Shown here piece by piece: positions 48,241 to 58,456 of a stretch of DNA of 64,000 bases. The position numbers and the translations under genes were made by a program. The stretch spans positions 1 through 64,000 of the forward strand of contig NZ_JACDUU010000002.1 of NCBI RefSeq assembly GCF_013760845.1. Reading direction: 5' to 3'. The notes below the pieces were generated by a model. It was not told the origin of the DNA. It was given only the letters and a program-made list of their open reading frames with translations, and searched no databases. Every line of letters starts with the position of its first letter. Within the stretch, counting starts at the first letter, position 1. Source of the DNA: [Anoxybacillus] calidus (lineage in GTDB: Bacteria > Bacillota > Bacilli > Bacillales > Anoxybacillaceae).

Positions 48241-48323
48241 GTTTTTGCAGGAAAACTAAAGTATTATTCGAATTATTATAGTAAAATTAAATAAGAATTA
48301 TTACTAACTAAGGAAGAGGGAAG

Positions 48324-49544
48324 ATGGATAAGCAGTTATTAAAAAAAATCGCAAAGTCCTATGACTACCCTTTAATAATCGCTATATTTATGCTTTGTAT
48401 TTTCGGGCTTATTATGATATATAGCTCCAGCATGATTTCGGCGGTTGTTCGATTTGGATTGGAGAGCGATTATTTTTATCAAAAACAAAAATTATGGCTT
48501 ATAATTGGAACTTTTGTTTTTTTCTGTATGATGGTTATACCTTATAAAGTGTTTGCGCAAAAAAAATGGGTATTGGCCATTTTTTTTGGAATGCCTGTCA
48601 TTTTATTTGCCGTTTTTATTGCCGGGCATACGGCGAATAACGCAACAAGTTGGTTTAAGTTTGGTTCCTTTAATGTGCAGCCAGCTGAATTTGTTAAATT
48701 AGGATTAATTAATTATTTAGCAGCTGTGTTTGCGAACAAACAAAAATCGCTTTCCAAACCTGATAAGAGGCATATATTTCCGATTTATTACACTTTATTT
48801 ATATGTGCGCTCATTGCTATTCAGCCAGACTTTGGAACCGCCATGATTATTTTACTCATTTGTTTCAGTATGATTGTTTCATCGGGAATCCGCTTGAAGC
48901 TTTTATTTAAGCAAATTTTATTTTTAAGTATGATTGTCGCTATATTTTCACCGTTTTGGCTTCCTGTTTTAGGAGATGAAATTTTTTCAAAAGAGAGAAT
49001 GTCGCGTATTGATGGATTTCTTGATCCGTTTAAATATGCTGATGATGCAGGATTTCATTTAGTTAACTCTTATTTAGCCATTGGCTCAGGCGGCTTAAAA
49101 GGGCGTGGATTAGGAGAAAGTATTCAAAAATATGGTTACTTGCCAGAAGCACATACTGATTTTATTATGTCGATTATTGCTGAAGAATTAGGGATATTTG
49201 GTGTGGCCTTTGTCATTATATTGCTCGCCTTTATCGTTTTGCGTGGTTTAACGATTGCTAGAAAGTGCCAAGATGCGTTTGGGAGTTTGCTTGCAATTGG
49301 TGTTTCTGCGATGATTGGCATTCAAACGTGCATTAATCTTGGCGGAATTATAGGGCTTATCCCAATTACAGGGGTACCACTACCTTTAGTCAGTTACGGC
49401 GGCTCTTCACTTCTTCTTCTCTTGGCATCTCTTGGGATGCTTGTCAATATATCAATGTTTGTCAAATATGAAGCGAATTATAAGGGGAAAGCCGAGACAA
49501 CGAATATTGTGAAAAATTCACAAAAAAGAGGTCTGACTTTTTAA
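48324..49544 (+). CDS. ftsW: FtsW, septal peptidoglycan glycosyltransferase (SEDS family)
   Basis: A 406-residue polytopic membrane protein (about ten helices) of the SEDS family, which polymerises lipid II at the division site with a partner class B PBP. Motifs are GLIMIYSSSM, GSFNVQPAEFVKLGLI, AHTDFIMSIIAEELG (catalytic-loop region) and PLPLVSYGGSSLLLLL. Position just before pycA and after ylaN matches B. subtilis ftsW rather than spoVE or rodA. AGGAAGAGGGAAG precedes ATG 48324. Confidence 0.91.
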   Translation: MDKQLLKKIAKSYDYPLIIAIFMLCIFGLIMIYSSSMISAVVRFGLESDYFYQKQKLWLIIGTFVFFCMMVIPYKVFAQKKWVLAIFFGMPVILFAVFIAGHTANNATSWFKFGSFNVQPAEFVKLGLINYLAAVFANKQKSLSKPDKRHIFPIYYTLFICALIAIQPDFGTAMIILLICFSMIVSSGIRLKLLFKQILFLSMIVAIFSPFWLPVLGDEIFSKERMSRIDGFLDPFKYADDAGFHLVNSYLAIGSGGLKGRGLGESIQKYGYLPEAHTDFIMSIIAEELGIFGVAFVIILLAFIVLRGLTIARKCQDAFGSLLAIGVSAMIGIQTCINLGGIIGLIPITGVPLPLVSYGGSSLLLLLASLGMLVNISMFVKYEANYKGKAETTNIVKNSQKRGLTF

Positions 49545-49610
49545 CAATGTATTTACAAAATCGTTAAATCATTATAGTTTTTTATTATGATAAAGGGGGA
49601 GAGGAATAGG

Positions 49611-52600
49611 ATGAGAAAAAATCGTCGAATTAACAAAGTACTTGTAGCAAACCGTGGAGAAATTGCCATTCGTGTGTTTCGTGCCTGCGTTGAGCTTGGC
49701 ATTCGTACAGTAGCGATTTATTCAAAGGAAGATGCAGGTTCCTATCATCGTTATAAAGCAGACGAAGCATACTTAGTTGGCGAAGGGAAAAAACCGATTG
49801 ATGCTTACTTAGATATTGAAGGAATTATTGAAATCGCCAAAAGCCATGATGTTGATGCCATTCATCCAGGGTACGGATTCCTTTCTGAAAATATTCAATT
49901 CGCTAAACGATGCGAAGAAGAAGGAATCATTTTTATCGGCCCAAAACAAGAGCATCTGGATATGTTTGGTGACAAAGTAAAGGCTCGTCATCAAGCGCAA
50001 TTGGCAGGGATTCCAGTTATTCCTGGAAGCGATGGTCCTGTAAATAGCTTGGAAGAAGTAGTCCGCTTTGGCGAAACGTATGGTTATCCATTTATTATTA
50101 AAGCAGCATTAGGCGGCGGTGGAAGAGGCATGCGCATCGTTCGTTCAAAAGCGGAAGTAAAAGAAGCATATGAGCGAGCGAAATCGGAAGCAAAAGCAGC
50201 GTTCGGCAGCGATGAAGTATATGTAGAAAAACTAATTGAAAATCCTAAACATATTGAAGTACAAATTCTCGGTGACTATGAAGGAAACATTGTTCATTTA
50301 TATGAACGCGATTGTTCTGTACAACGCCGCCATCAAAAAGTAGTCGAAATCGCGCCGAGCGTGTCATTATCTGATAAGCTTCGTCATGAAATTTGCGAAG
50401 CGGCTGTTAAACTAATGAAAAATGTAAATTATGTTAATGCGGGTACGGTTGAGTTTTTAGTATCTGGCGATGAGTTTTACTTTATTGAAGTGAATCCTCG
50501 CGTTCAAGTAGAACACACCATTACCGAAATGGTTACGGGGATTGATATTGTTCAGTCACAAATTTTAATTGCGGAAGGTCATTCGCTTCACAGCGATGTT
50601 GTGGGCATTCCAAAACAGGAAGATATTCATGTTCACGGATATGCGATTCAATCACGTGTAACAACAGAGGATCCGTTAAACAACTTTATGCCGGATACAG
50701 GGAAAATTATGGCATATCGCTCTGGAGGCGGATTTGGCGTCCGTTTAGATGCGGGAAATGGGTTCCAAGGAGCGGTTATTACACCATATTATGACTCATT
50801 GCTTGTGAAATTATCCACATGGGCATTGACATTTGAGCAAGCGGCAAGAAAAATGTTGCGCAATTTGCGGGAATTTCGAATTCGTGGAATTAAAACAAAC
50901 ATTCCATTTTTAGAGAACGTTGTGCAACATCCAAAATTTTTAACAGGAGAGTACGACACTTCGTTTATTGATTCAACGCCTGAACTATTTATTTTCCCGA
51001 AAATAAAAGACCGCGGTACAAAGATGTTAACGTACATCGGTACGGTAACAGTCAATGGTTTTCCGGGAATCGGAAAGAAAAAGAAGCCGGTATTTGAAAA
51101 GCCGCGCATTCCAAAAGTAAAGCATTCTGAGCCAATTCCAAACGGAACGAAACAAATTCTTAAAGAACGTGGAGCAGAAGGTCTTGTTCAATGGGTAAAA
51201 GAACAGAAGAAAGTATTATTAACGGACACAACGTTCCGCGATGGACATCAATCACTTTTAGCAACGCGCGTACGTACGACCGATTTAGTACACATTGCTG
51301 AACCGACAGCAAGGTTATTGCCGGACTTGTTCTCGCTTGAAATGTGGGGCGGAGCGACATTTGATGTTGCCTATCGTTTTTTAAAAGAAGATCCGTGGGA
51401 TCGCTTACTTAAGCTTCGTGAACGAATTCCAAACTTGCTATTTCAAATGTTATTGAGAGCGTCTAATGCAGTTGGATACAAGAACTATCCGGACAATGTC
51501 ATTCGCGAGTTTGTCGAGAAGTCAGCACATGCCGGCATCGATGTATTTCGTATTTTTGATAGCTTAAACTGGGTAAAAGGCATGACTGTTGCCATTGATG
51601 CGGTACGACAGACAGGAAAAATTGCCGAAGCGGCAATTTGTTATACAGGTGATATTTTAGATCCGACGCGCACGAAGTATAATTTAGATTATTATAAAAG
51701 CCTTGCGAAAGAATTAGAGCAAGCAGGTGCACATATTTTAGGAATCAAAGATATGGCTGGTCTTTTAAAACCACAGGCAGCGTATGTATTAATTTCTGCG
51801 TTGAAAGAGACGATTGATATTCCGATTCATCTTCATACGCATGATACAAGTGGTAACGGTATCTACACTTATGCAAAAGCGATTGAAGCCGGAGTCGATA
51901 TTGTCGATGTTGCCGTAAGCTCGATGGCCGGACTAACGTCACAACCAAGTGCCAATACGCTCTATTATGCGCTTGAAGGAACAGAGCGGATGCCAAATGT
52001 TGATATCAATGCATTGGAACAGCTTTCTCGTTATTGGGAAGATGTTCGCAAATACTATCAAGAGTTTGAAAGCGGTATGAATGCACCGCATACGGAAGTA
52101 TATATGCATGAAATGCCAGGCGGACAATACAGCAATCTTCAGCAGCAAGCAAAGGCGGTTGGCTTGGGCGATCGTTGGGATGAAGTAAAAGAGATGTATC
52201 GCCGTGTCAATGACATGTTCGGTGATATTGTAAAAGTCACTCCTTCATCGAAAGTTGTTGGCGATATGGCGTTATATATGGTGCAAAATAACTTGACTGA
52301 GCAAGATATTTATGAACGCGGTGAAACACTTGACTTCCCAGATTCGGTTGTCGAGTTGTTCGAAGGTTATTTAGGACAGCCGCATGGTGGTTTCCCGAAA
52401 GAATTACAGCGCATTATTTTAAAAGGACGCGAACCAATTACAGTGCGACCAGGCGAACTATTAGAACCAGTCGATTTTGAGAAAATTAAGCAAGAATTGT
52501 TCCATATGCTCGATCGACAAGTGACGGACTTTGATGCGCTTGCGTATGCTTTGTATCCAAAAGTGTTCATTGACTATACAAAAACAGTCGAACAATTTGG

Positions 52601-53057
52601 TGACATATCTGTGCTAGATACACCGACATTTTTGTATGGAATGCGTCTTGGTGAAGAAATTGAAATAGAGATTGAAAAAGGAAAGACGCTAATCGTAAAG
52701 CTTGTTTCAATTGGGCAACCACAAGCCGATGGAACGCGTGTCGTCTACTTTGAATTGAACGGACAACCGCGCGAAGTGATGATTAAAGATGAGAGCATTA
52801 AAACAACAGTTGCTTCGCGTATCAAAGCCGATAAGAACAATCCGAATCATATTGCGGCAACAATGCCGGGAACCGTTGTAAAAGTGTTAGTTGAAAAGGG
52901 GGAAAAAGTGAGCAAGGGAGACCATCTCATGATTACGGAAGCGATGAAAATGGAAACAACGGTGCAAGCACCATTCAGCGGCATTGTAAAAGATATTTAT
53001 GTGAAAAATGGAGATGCCATCCAAACGGGCGATTTACTCATAGAATTAACAAAATAA
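49611..53057 (+). CDS. pycA: Pyruvate carboxylase
   Basis: A 1148-residue biotin enzyme making oxaloacetate from pyruvate, bicarbonate and ATP. Domains in order: biotin carboxylase (about 1-455, GGGGRGMRIV ATP loop and EVNPRVQVEHTITE), carboxyltransferase (about 535-805, TTFRDGHQSLLATRVR and IKDMAGLLKP), the allosteric/tetramerisation region, and a C-terminal biotinyl domain with K1113 in EAMKMET. ATG 49611 follows GGGGGAGAGG; the earlier ATG 49587 overlaps that site. In B. subtilis it is activated by acetyl-CoA and by DarB, whose gene is in this window. Confidence 0.97.
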   Translation: MRKNRRINKVLVANRGEIAIRVFRACVELGIRTVAIYSKEDAGSYHRYKADEAYLVGEGKKPIDAYLDIEGIIEIAKSHDVDAIHPGYGFLSENIQFAKRCEEEGIIFIGPKQEHLDMFGDKVKARHQAQLAGIPVIPGSDGPVNSLEEVVRFGETYGYPFIIKAALGGGGRGMRIVRSKAEVKEAYERAKSEAKAAFGSDEVYVEKLIENPKHIEVQILGDYEGNIVHLYERDCSVQRRHQKVVEIAPSVSLSDKLRHEICEAAVKLMKNVNYVNAGTVEFLVSGDEFYFIEVNPRVQVEHTITEMVTGIDIVQSQILIAEGHSLHSDVVGIPKQEDIHVHGYAIQSRVTTEDPLNNFMPDTGKIMAYRSGGGFGVRLDAGNGFQGAVITPYYDSLLVKLSTWALTFEQAARKMLRNLREFRIRGIKTNIPFLENVVQHPKFLTGEYDTSFIDSTPELFIFPKIKDRGTKMLTYIGTVTVNGFPGIGKKKKPVFEKPRIPKVKHSEPIPNGTKQILKERGAEGLVQWVKEQKKVLLTDTTFRDGHQSLLATRVRTTDLVHIAEPTARLLPDLFSLEMWGGATFDVAYRFLKEDPWDRLLKLRERIPNLLFQMLLRASNAVGYKNYPDNVIREFVEKSAHAGIDVFRIFDSLNWVKGMTVAIDAVRQTGKIAEAAICYTGDILDPTRTKYNLDYYKSLAKELEQAGAHILGIKDMAGLLKPQAAYVLISALKETIDIPIHLHTHDTSGNGIYTYAKAIEAGVDIVDVAVSSMAGLTSQPSANTLYYALEGTERMPNVDINALEQLSRYWEDVRKYYQEFESGMNAPHTEVYMHEMPGGQYSNLQQQAKAVGLGDRWDEVKEMYRRVNDMFGDIVKVTPSSKVVGDMALYMVQNNLTEQDIYERGETLDFPDSVVELFEGYLGQPHGGFPKELQRIILKGREPITVRPGELLEPVDFEKIKQELFHMLDRQVTDFDALAYALYPKVFIDYTKTVEQFGDISVLDTPTFLYGMRLGEEIEIEIEKGKTLIVKLVSIGQPQADGTRVVYFELNGQPREVMIKDESIKTTVASRIKADKNNPNHIAATMPGTVVKVLVEKGEKVSKGDHLMITEAMKMETTVQAPFSGIVKDIYVKNGDAIQTGDLLIELTK

Positions 53058-53063
53058 TAAGGA

Positions 53064-53173
53064 GGCTGACCCAAAAGCAAAGTGTACGACCTTATAATAT
53101 ATAGGGCCTAACATTGAATAAATGAACGATATATTGTGAGATGCACATGAGGTCAGACACTTATGGGTCAGCT
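53064..53173. repeat. Palindromic intergenic repeat, family 1, copy L (reverse polarity)
   Basis: A 110 bp element, GGCTGACCCAAAAGCAAAGT to GAGGTCAGACACTTATGGGT plus CAGCT. The left arm is diverged (GTGTACGACC) and the core ATATATAGG...ATATATTGTG is longer. It lies right after pycA and is followed by a T/C-rich tract. Confidence 0.88.
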
Positions 53174-53260
53174 CTTCTTCTTTTTGTGGAACAAATGGTA
53201 TGAGTACATGAAAGTTTTTCTTCATTTTTTAACATTTTTTGTTTTTACTTGCATTCTTTT

Positions 53261-53288
53261 TTGAAGGAATAGACTTTGATTGTATAAA
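53261..53288 (+). promoter_or_regulatory. Promoter of the thi operon
   Basis: TTGAAG (53261-53266) and TATAAA (53283-53288) with 16-base spacing, about 20 bases before the riboswitch. Confidence 0.6.
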
Positions 53289-53305
53289 TATATAGAAATG
53301 AATTT

Positions 53306-53396
53306 TTAGCGGGAGCCTGTGGAATCAGGCTGAGAGTACGACTAATCCGTCGTTGACCGTTTGAACCTGTTGGGTAATGCCAGCGTAGGGAAAGTG
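53306..53396 (+). promoter_or_regulatory. TPP riboswitch (THI element)
   Basis: The aptamer hallmarks appear in order: GGGAGCC, AGGCTGAGAGTACGA, GACCGTTTGAACCTG, GGGTAATGCCAGCGTAGGGA. These are the conserved P2/J and P4/P5 elements that bind thiamine pyrophosphate. A terminator hairpin follows at 53411, so binding should stop transcription before thiM. Confidence 0.95.
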
Positions 53397-53410
53397 ATAA
53401 GGGATTAATA

Positions 53411-53441
53411 GGCACTTTGCTTACGCGCAAAGTGCTTTTTT
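53411..53441 (+). terminator. Riboswitch-controlled terminator
   Basis: GCACTTTGC and GCAAAGTGC pair over 6 bases with a run of six T; the expression platform of the TPP riboswitch. Confidence 0.88.
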
Positions 53442-53562
53442 CATTATTTTTAAGAAAAAAGATACAGAGAAAATGGAGCTTGTTTCGTTCTTTGTCGATG
53501 GTGGCCTGATTATGTGTTAAATTCTCCAAAAATTCCAATGAGGGAAAGGACGAAATTTTATT

Positions 53563-54369
53563 ATGAAGATGCGAGAGATTGTAAAAACGTTAGAAAAAGT
53601 GCGCCAAGTTAATCCACTCGTCCATAATATTACAAATGTCGTTGTGACAAATTTTACTGCTAACGGTCTTTTAGCGTTAGGCGCTTCCCCAGTAATGGCG
53701 TATGCAAAAGAAGAAGTTGCTGATATGGCAAGAATAGCAGGAGCGCTTGTGCTGAATATTGGCACGCTAAATGAAACAGAAATCGAAGCGATGCTCATTG
53801 CAGGAAAATCGGCAAATGAGAACAGAGTACCGGTGATTTTTGATCCGGTTGGTGCAGGTGCCACCGCTTATCGAACGGAAACAGCGAGAAAAATTGTTAA
53901 AGAAGTGAAAATTTCAATTGTAAGAGGAAATGCCGCTGAACTCGCCAATGTAATAGGAGAAAGCTGGGACATTAAAGGCGTCGATGCAGGAGAAGGAAGC
54001 GGAGATGTTGTTGCCTTAGCGAAAAAAGTGGCACAACAATTAGGAACGATTGTTGCGATTACTGGTAAAGAGGACGTCGTTACCGATGGTGACACGACAT
54101 ACGTTATCCATAACGGTCATCCGATTTTAACAAAAGTAACGGGGACAGGCTGCTTACTAACTTCGGTTATTGGAGCGTTTGCAGCGGTTGAGAAAGACTT
54201 GCTTTTAGCGGCCGTCTCTGCGCTTGTCAGTTACGGAGTGGCAGCTGAAGTAGCAGCAAGTAAAAAAGGTGAAGAAGGACCAGGAAGTTTTCAAATCGAG
54301 TTTTTAAACGAGCTCGCCAAAGTAGGCGCTGTAGAAATTAGCCAATATGGCTCCATTGAAAAAAGATGA
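53563..54369 (+). CDS. thiM: Hydroxyethylthiazole kinase ThiM
   Basis: A 268-residue ribokinase-like enzyme that phosphorylates the thiazole alcohol in thiamine salvage. Motifs are [42 protein letters not shown] and the anion-hole [16 protein letters not shown]. The ATG at 53563 is odd in that its GGAAAGGA site is about 15 bases away; the ATG two codons later is no better. It is the first gene after the TPP riboswitch, in an apparent thiM-thiD-thiE operon. Confidence 0.94.
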   Translation: MKMREIVKTLEKVRQVNPLVHNITNVVVTNFTANGLLALGASPVMAYAKEEVADMARIAGALVLNIGTLNETEIEAMLIAGKSANENRVPVIFDPVGAGATAYRTETARKIVKEVKISIVRGNAAELANVIGESWDIKGVDAGEGSGDVVALAKKVAQQLGTIVAITGKEDVVTDGDTTYVIHNGHPILTKVTGTGCLLTSVIGAFAAVEKDLLLAAVSALVSYGVAAEVAASKKGEEGPGSFQIEFLNELAKVGAVEISQYGSIEKR

Positions 54370-54390
54370 GTTTGCAAGGGGGGAATCACA

Positions 54391-55197
54391 ATGAAGAAAG
54401 TGTACAAAGCGTTAACAATTGCAGGTTCTGATAGTGGTGGCGGTGCCGGCATTCAAGCTGATTTAAAAACGTTTCAAGAGTTAAAAGTTTTTGGTATGTC
54501 CGCATTAACTGCGGTTACTGCGCAAAATACACTTGGGGTACAAGGTGTATATCCATTATCGGTAGAGGCTGTTAAACAGCAAATTGAATCGATTGGAACT
54601 GATTTAGGAACCGATGCTGTTAAAACTGGGATGCTCTTTAGCAGTGAAATCATTCAAGCGGTGGCTGAAAAGATTAAACAATTTGGGTGGAAAAATATTG
54701 TTGTCGATCCTGTCATGATTGCCAAAGGTGGGGCTCCACTTTTACAAGATGAAGCAGTAAGTGCTTTAAAAAACGATTTGCTTCCGCTAGCAACCGTCAT
54801 TACGCCTAATATTCCCGAGGCGGAAGTGTTAACGGAAATATCAATTCGCACATTAAAAGACCGCCAAAAAGCAGCCAAACGTTTACATGAACTAGGTGTA
54901 AAATATGTCGTTATTAAAGGCGGTCATGATGAAGGAGAAAGTGAAGCTGTTGATCTATTATATGATGGAGAGGAATTTTCTTATTTTAAAAGCAAAAGAC
55001 TGGAGACGAAAAATACACACGGAACAGGTTGTACATTTGCTGCAGCGATTACAGCTGAACTGGCAAAGGGAAGCAATGTAAAAGAAGCTGTACAAACAGC
55101 GAAAGATTTTATTCAAGCAGCGATTGAAAACGAATTAGGAATAGGACACGGTCATGGCCCGACCAATCATTGGGCTTATCGCGAGAAAAAACGATAA
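54391..55197 (+). CDS. thiD: Hydroxymethylpyrimidine (phosphate) kinase ThiD
   Basis: A 268-residue ribokinase-fold kinase that phosphorylates HMP and HMP phosphate to HMP pyrophosphate. Motifs are [40 protein letters not shown] and [19 protein letters not shown]. subtilis has two paralogues (ThiD and PdxK); the riboswitch operon favours the thiamine role here. ATG 54391 has GGGGGGAATC upstream, 21 bases after thiM. Confidence 0.93.
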   Translation: MKKVYKALTIAGSDSGGGAGIQADLKTFQELKVFGMSALTAVTAQNTLGVQGVYPLSVEAVKQQIESIGTDLGTDAVKTGMLFSSEIIQAVAEKIKQFGWKNIVVDPVMIAKGGAPLLQDEAVSALKNDLLPLATVITPNIPEAEVLTEISIRTLKDRQKAAKRLHELGVKYVVIKGGHDEGESEAVDLLYDGEEFSYFKSKRLETKNTHGTGCTFAAAITAELAKGSNVKEAVQTAKDFIQAAIENELGIGHGHGPTNHWAYREKKR

Positions 55198-55235
55198 GAT
55201 GCTCAAAAGTGTTTACGAAAATGGAGGATGAATCG

Positions 55236-55895
55236 TTGGTGAGAATTTCGAATGAGAAAATGAGAGAATTATTAAGGGTTTATTTTATTATGGGAAGTAA
55301 TAACTGTAAAAAGGACCCCTTGGAAGTCATAAGAGAAGCACTTGAGGGCGGAATTACGTTGTTTCAATTTCGCGAAAAAGGTAAAGGCGCTTTAACCGGA
55401 GAGAAAAAGCATGTGTTTGCGAAAGAAATTCAAAGTATCTGTAAAAAATATAACGTTCCTTTTATCGTAAACGATGATGTTGACTTAGCTATTGCGCTCG
55501 ATGCCGATGGTGTGCATATCGGACAAGAAGACGAGTCAGCCGATCGTGTTCGTGAAAAAATTGGCGACAAAATCCTTGGAGTTTCTGTTCATAATCTTGA
55601 GGAAGCGCGTAAAGCAATTGCGCAAGGGGCGGATTATATCGGAGTAGGTCCCGTTTTTCCTACAAAAACAAAAGAAGACGCAAAAGAAGTGCAAGGAACT
55701 TCCCTTATCTTGTCTCTTAGACAGAACGGAATTCAAATCCCGATGGTTGGTATTGGTGGCATTAACGCAGAAAATGCAAGCGAGGTAGTAAAAGCGGGAG
55801 CCGATGGTGTTTCTGTTATAACGGCGATTAGTTTGGCAGAATCTCCTTTTGAAAGCACTAAGCAATTAGTAATGACTGTTAATGAATGTTTGTAA
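55236..55895 (+). CDS. thiE: Thiamine-phosphate synthase ThiE
   Basis: A 219-residue TIM-barrel enzyme that joins HMP pyrophosphate to thiazole phosphate, giving thiamine phosphate. Motifs are [64 protein letters not shown] and [14 protein letters not shown] set the start at TTG 55236 (GGAGGA 7 bases upstream); the frame is open back into thiD. It completes a salvage set with ThiM and ThiD; no de novo thi gene follows. Confidence 0.93.
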   Translation: MVRISNEKMRELLRVYFIMGSNNCKKDPLEVIREALEGGITLFQFREKGKGALTGEKKHVFAKEIQSICKKYNVPFIVNDDVDLAIALDADGVHIGQEDESADRVREKIGDKILGVSVHNLEEARKAIAQGADYIGVGPVFPTKTKEDAKEVQGTSLILSLRQNGIQIPMVGIGGINAENASEVVKAGADGVSVITAISLAESPFESTKQLVMTVNECL

Positions 55896-55973
55896 TTCAT
55901 TGTGAAGGGATTGTATGTATTTAAATAGTTGTTAGGATAAGGGGAAAGGCAGGAAATTGATTTGTTATAAAAA

Positions 55974-56006
55974 TAAAAAACGAGGGTTCATCCCTCGTTT
56001 TTTATT
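55974..56006. terminator. Bidirectional terminator between thiE and ctaA
   Basis: AAACGAGGG and CCCTCGTTT pair perfectly over 5 bases, with A-run before and T-run after. Its end overlaps the ctaA stop codon. Confidence 0.85.
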
Positions 56007-56961
56007 TTACTATGATGGAGGTCATTCGTTTCGCCTGATTAGGTAAATGTGATAACCTTTGTTCATTATGTTTGCTTCGAGCAGCTAATAAAACTAAATA
56101 ACTGAGTATGCCGAATAAACAAGAAATGAAAAAGGCATGAGCTAAGGCAATATATAAATTTAGTTTCGTGAATACAATAAGTGCTCCGGTGATGACTTGT
56201 GCAGATACAAGGAAAAGAGCAATAAGCCAGCCCCAATAGATAACACGCTGATTTCGATAAGATTTTAGTGCTTGAATTGCAGCAAGTAAAATCCAAACAA
56301 AGATTAATCCAGCTGCAAAGCGATGTCCCATTTGTATCCACTCATGAAGTTGGATAGGAAAAGGACGATTTTCTGAACAAAGCGGCCAACTTGGGCAAGC
56401 TAAACTTGCTAGTTTATGGCGGACAAGTGCCCCAGTGTATACAACGATATAACTATATATGATAACCCCATAAATATGAAATTTCATTTTCTTGTCGATT
56501 ACTACTGAATCTGCGTCGAATTTTTTATCTACTTCAAAAATAAGTAGCGTAAGTAGAAAAACGGAAGCAAATGAAATCAGAGATATGCCAAAATGTAAGG
56601 CAAGAACAAAGTCAGATTGTCCCCAAACGACGGCAGCCGCTCCGATCAAACCTTGCAAAATAAGAAATATAAACGAAATAAGCGCAAGAAATTTTGTTTC
56701 GCGAACATGTCCAATTGCACGCCATGCCCAAATGGATAATCCTAATACCATTAAGCCAGCAAGTCCAGAAACGACACGGTGACTTAGTTCAATTAGCAAC
56801 TCAGGAGTGATATTTGAAGGAATTAGTTCACCGTGGCATAATGGCCAGGAGCGACCACATCCCATCCCCGAACCTGTTTTTGTTACTAAAGCTCCACCAA
56901 TGAGGACAAACAACATTGCGATCGTCGTTAAAACAGCAAACCATTTTAATGCACGTTGCAA
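56002..56961 (-). CDS. ctaA: Heme A synthase CtaA
   Basis: A 319-residue membrane protein with eight predicted helices that converts heme O to heme A for the cytochrome oxidase. Conserved features are [20 protein letters not shown] (the cysteine pair with CHGEL on an outer loop), [13 protein letters not shown] and the later [15 protein letters not shown] with [10 protein letters not shown] (second-half histidines). The start is TTG 56961 with GAAGGTG 6 bases upstream; the frame to 57096 has no supporting site. It is divergent from ctaB, which makes its substrate. Confidence 0.92.
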   Translation of the reverse strand: MQRALKWFAVLTTIAMLFVLIGGALVTKTGSGMGCGRSWPLCHGELIPSNITPELLIELSHRVVSGLAGLMVLGLSIWAWRAIGHVRETKFLALISFIFLILQGLIGAAAVVWGQSDFVLALHFGISLISFASVFLLTLLIFEVDKKFDADSVVIDKKMKFHIYGVIIYSYIVVYTGALVRHKLASLACPSWPLCSENRPFPIQLHEWIQMGHRFAAGLIFVWILLAAIQALKSYRNQRVIYWGWLIALFLVSAQVITGALIVFTKLNLYIALAHAFFISCLFGILSYLVLLAARSKHNEQRLSHLPNQAKRMTSIIVK

Positions 56962-57235
56962 AATCTTCACCTTCTCAATTAAGAAATATCTATGTGACAA
57001 TAATGTTTTAAAAAGATAAAATAGGCGTAACAATCCATTTATTATCTTAACGTAAACAAAGAAAGAGAGCAAAATAAAATCGGCAAACATCATCATTTTA
57101 CAATATAGAAAGTGTAAAAAACAAACAAATATTATAGCGAAAAAGGTTGAATATTGTTATTGAGTTTGCTAGAAATATAAATGAATACTATAAAAATCCA
57201 GTTTTTTAGCTAACATTGTATGTAGAAGTGCAGCC

Positions 57236-57277
57236 ATTCACAATTTTGACACAAATAATCCAAAAAAAATTCACAAT
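57236..57277. promoter_or_regulatory. Pair of ResD-like boxes in the ctaA-ctaB interval
   Basis: ATTCACAAT occurs twice (57236-57244, 57269-57277), 33 bases apart and so on one face of the helix. Its complement ATTGTGAAT differs at one base from the ResD-site motif TTTGTGAAT. In B. subtilis, ResD activates ctaA and ctaB. Confidence 0.5.
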
Positions 57278-57305
57278 TCGTCAATGAAATGTGATTTAAT
57301 ATAAT
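57277..57305 (+). promoter_or_regulatory. Promoter of ctaB
   Basis: TTCGTC (57277-57282) and a perfect TATAAT (57300-57305) with 17-base spacing, directly after the second ResD-like box. Confidence 0.6.
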
Positions 57306-57377
57306 AGAGATGGAGCGTTTATCTTTTTATTATCCCAGCAATATTTTCCAATTAAAATTTTTAATATAGCGAAGTGA

Positions 57378-57391
57378 TGGAAACGCCTTCA
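57378..57391 (+). promoter_or_regulatory. cre-like CcpA site in the ctaB leader
   Basis: TGGAAACGCCTTCA agrees with the cre consensus TGWAANCGNTNWCA except at two positions. It lies between promoter and start codon, where bound CcpA would block elongation. Catabolite control of ctaB-F is known in B. subtilis. Confidence 0.45.
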
Positions 57392-57438
57392 ATGGAATGG
57401 TTAGAGGGTCTTTTTGATTTGGGACTAAGGAGGAATTA

Positions 57439-58374
57439 ATGATGGCAGATACGAGGGCATTAAATGAAGGCGATGCAAATGCTATGCAAGGTCCTCAAGA
57501 GTATACACATTCAACAGTTTGGCAAGACTTGTTAGCTGTTGTGAAAATTGGTATTGTGAATTCGAATTTAATTACTACATTTACTGGTTTATGGTTGGCA
57601 TTACATTTTATGGGAGAAGGGTTCCTTGACAACCTTCATATCGTCTTTTTTACTCTTTTTGGTTCAGCATTCATTATTGCGGGTTCATGTAGCCTAAATA
57701 ATTACATTGACCGCGATATAGATCATCTGATGGAGCGGACAAAATCAAGACCTACTGTCACAGGCAGAATGGAACCTAAACGGGTGCTTTGGTTAGGAAT
57801 TTTCTTGGTGATCATTGGTACCTTAAGTTTATTAATGACAACCGTAACCGCGGCGATCATTGGGCTTATTGGAGTATTTACCTACGTATTTTTGTATACA
57901 ATGTGGTCAAAGCGGAATAATACATTGAATACGGTCATTGGCAGCATCTCTGGTGCTGTGCCTCCAGTCATTGGCTGGACAGCGGTCGATTCAAGTTTTC
58001 ATATCGTGCCGCTTGTATTATTTTTATTAATGTTTATATGGCAGCCACCGCACTTTTTGGCGCTTGCGATGAAGCGTACAGAAGAATATCGTGCGGCGGG
58101 TATTCCGATGTTACCGGTTGTTCATGGTTTTGGCATTACAAAACGCCAAATGGTTGTTTGGGTAGCATGCTTACTTCCACTTCCGTTTTATCTTTTTTCA
58201 TTAGGCATTCCGTTCCTTGTCATCGCGACGTTGTTAAACATCGGCTGGTTGGCATTGGGACTTGCTGGATTTAAAATGAAAGATGATTTAAAATGGGCGA
58301 AGTGGATGTTTGTATATTCATTGAATTATTTAACCATTTTATTCGTAGCAATGGTGATCGTTACGATTGATTAA
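57439..58374 (+). CDS. ctaB: Protoheme IX farnesyltransferase (heme O synthase) CtaB
   Basis: A 311-residue UbiA-type prenyltransferase with nine predicted helices that adds a farnesyl group to heme B. Motifs are [18 protein letters not shown] (first aspartate-rich prenyl diphosphate site) and the conserved [26 protein letters not shown] precedes tandem ATGs at 57439/57442. It heads the ctaBCDEFG operon; the structural oxidase genes follow after 82 bases. Confidence 0.94.
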   Translation: MMADTRALNEGDANAMQGPQEYTHSTVWQDLLAVVKIGIVNSNLITTFTGLWLALHFMGEGFLDNLHIVFFTLFGSAFIIAGSCSLNNYIDRDIDHLMERTKSRPTVTGRMEPKRVLWLGIFLVIIGTLSLLMTTVTAAIIGLIGVFTYVFLYTMWSKRNNTLNTVIGSISGAVPPVIGWTAVDSSFHIVPLVLFLLMFIWQPPHFLALAMKRTEEYRAAGIPMLPVVHGFGITKRQMVVWVACLLPLPFYLFSLGIPFLVIATLLNIGWLALGLAGFKMKDDLKWAKWMFVYSLNYLTILFVAMVIVTID

Positions 58375-58456
58375 AGGGTTGTTTACAATTCTTTCTCATT
58401 AATATAGAAAGAATTTATATATTTATCTAAAATTGAAAGAGGGGTTTGATTAGGCT

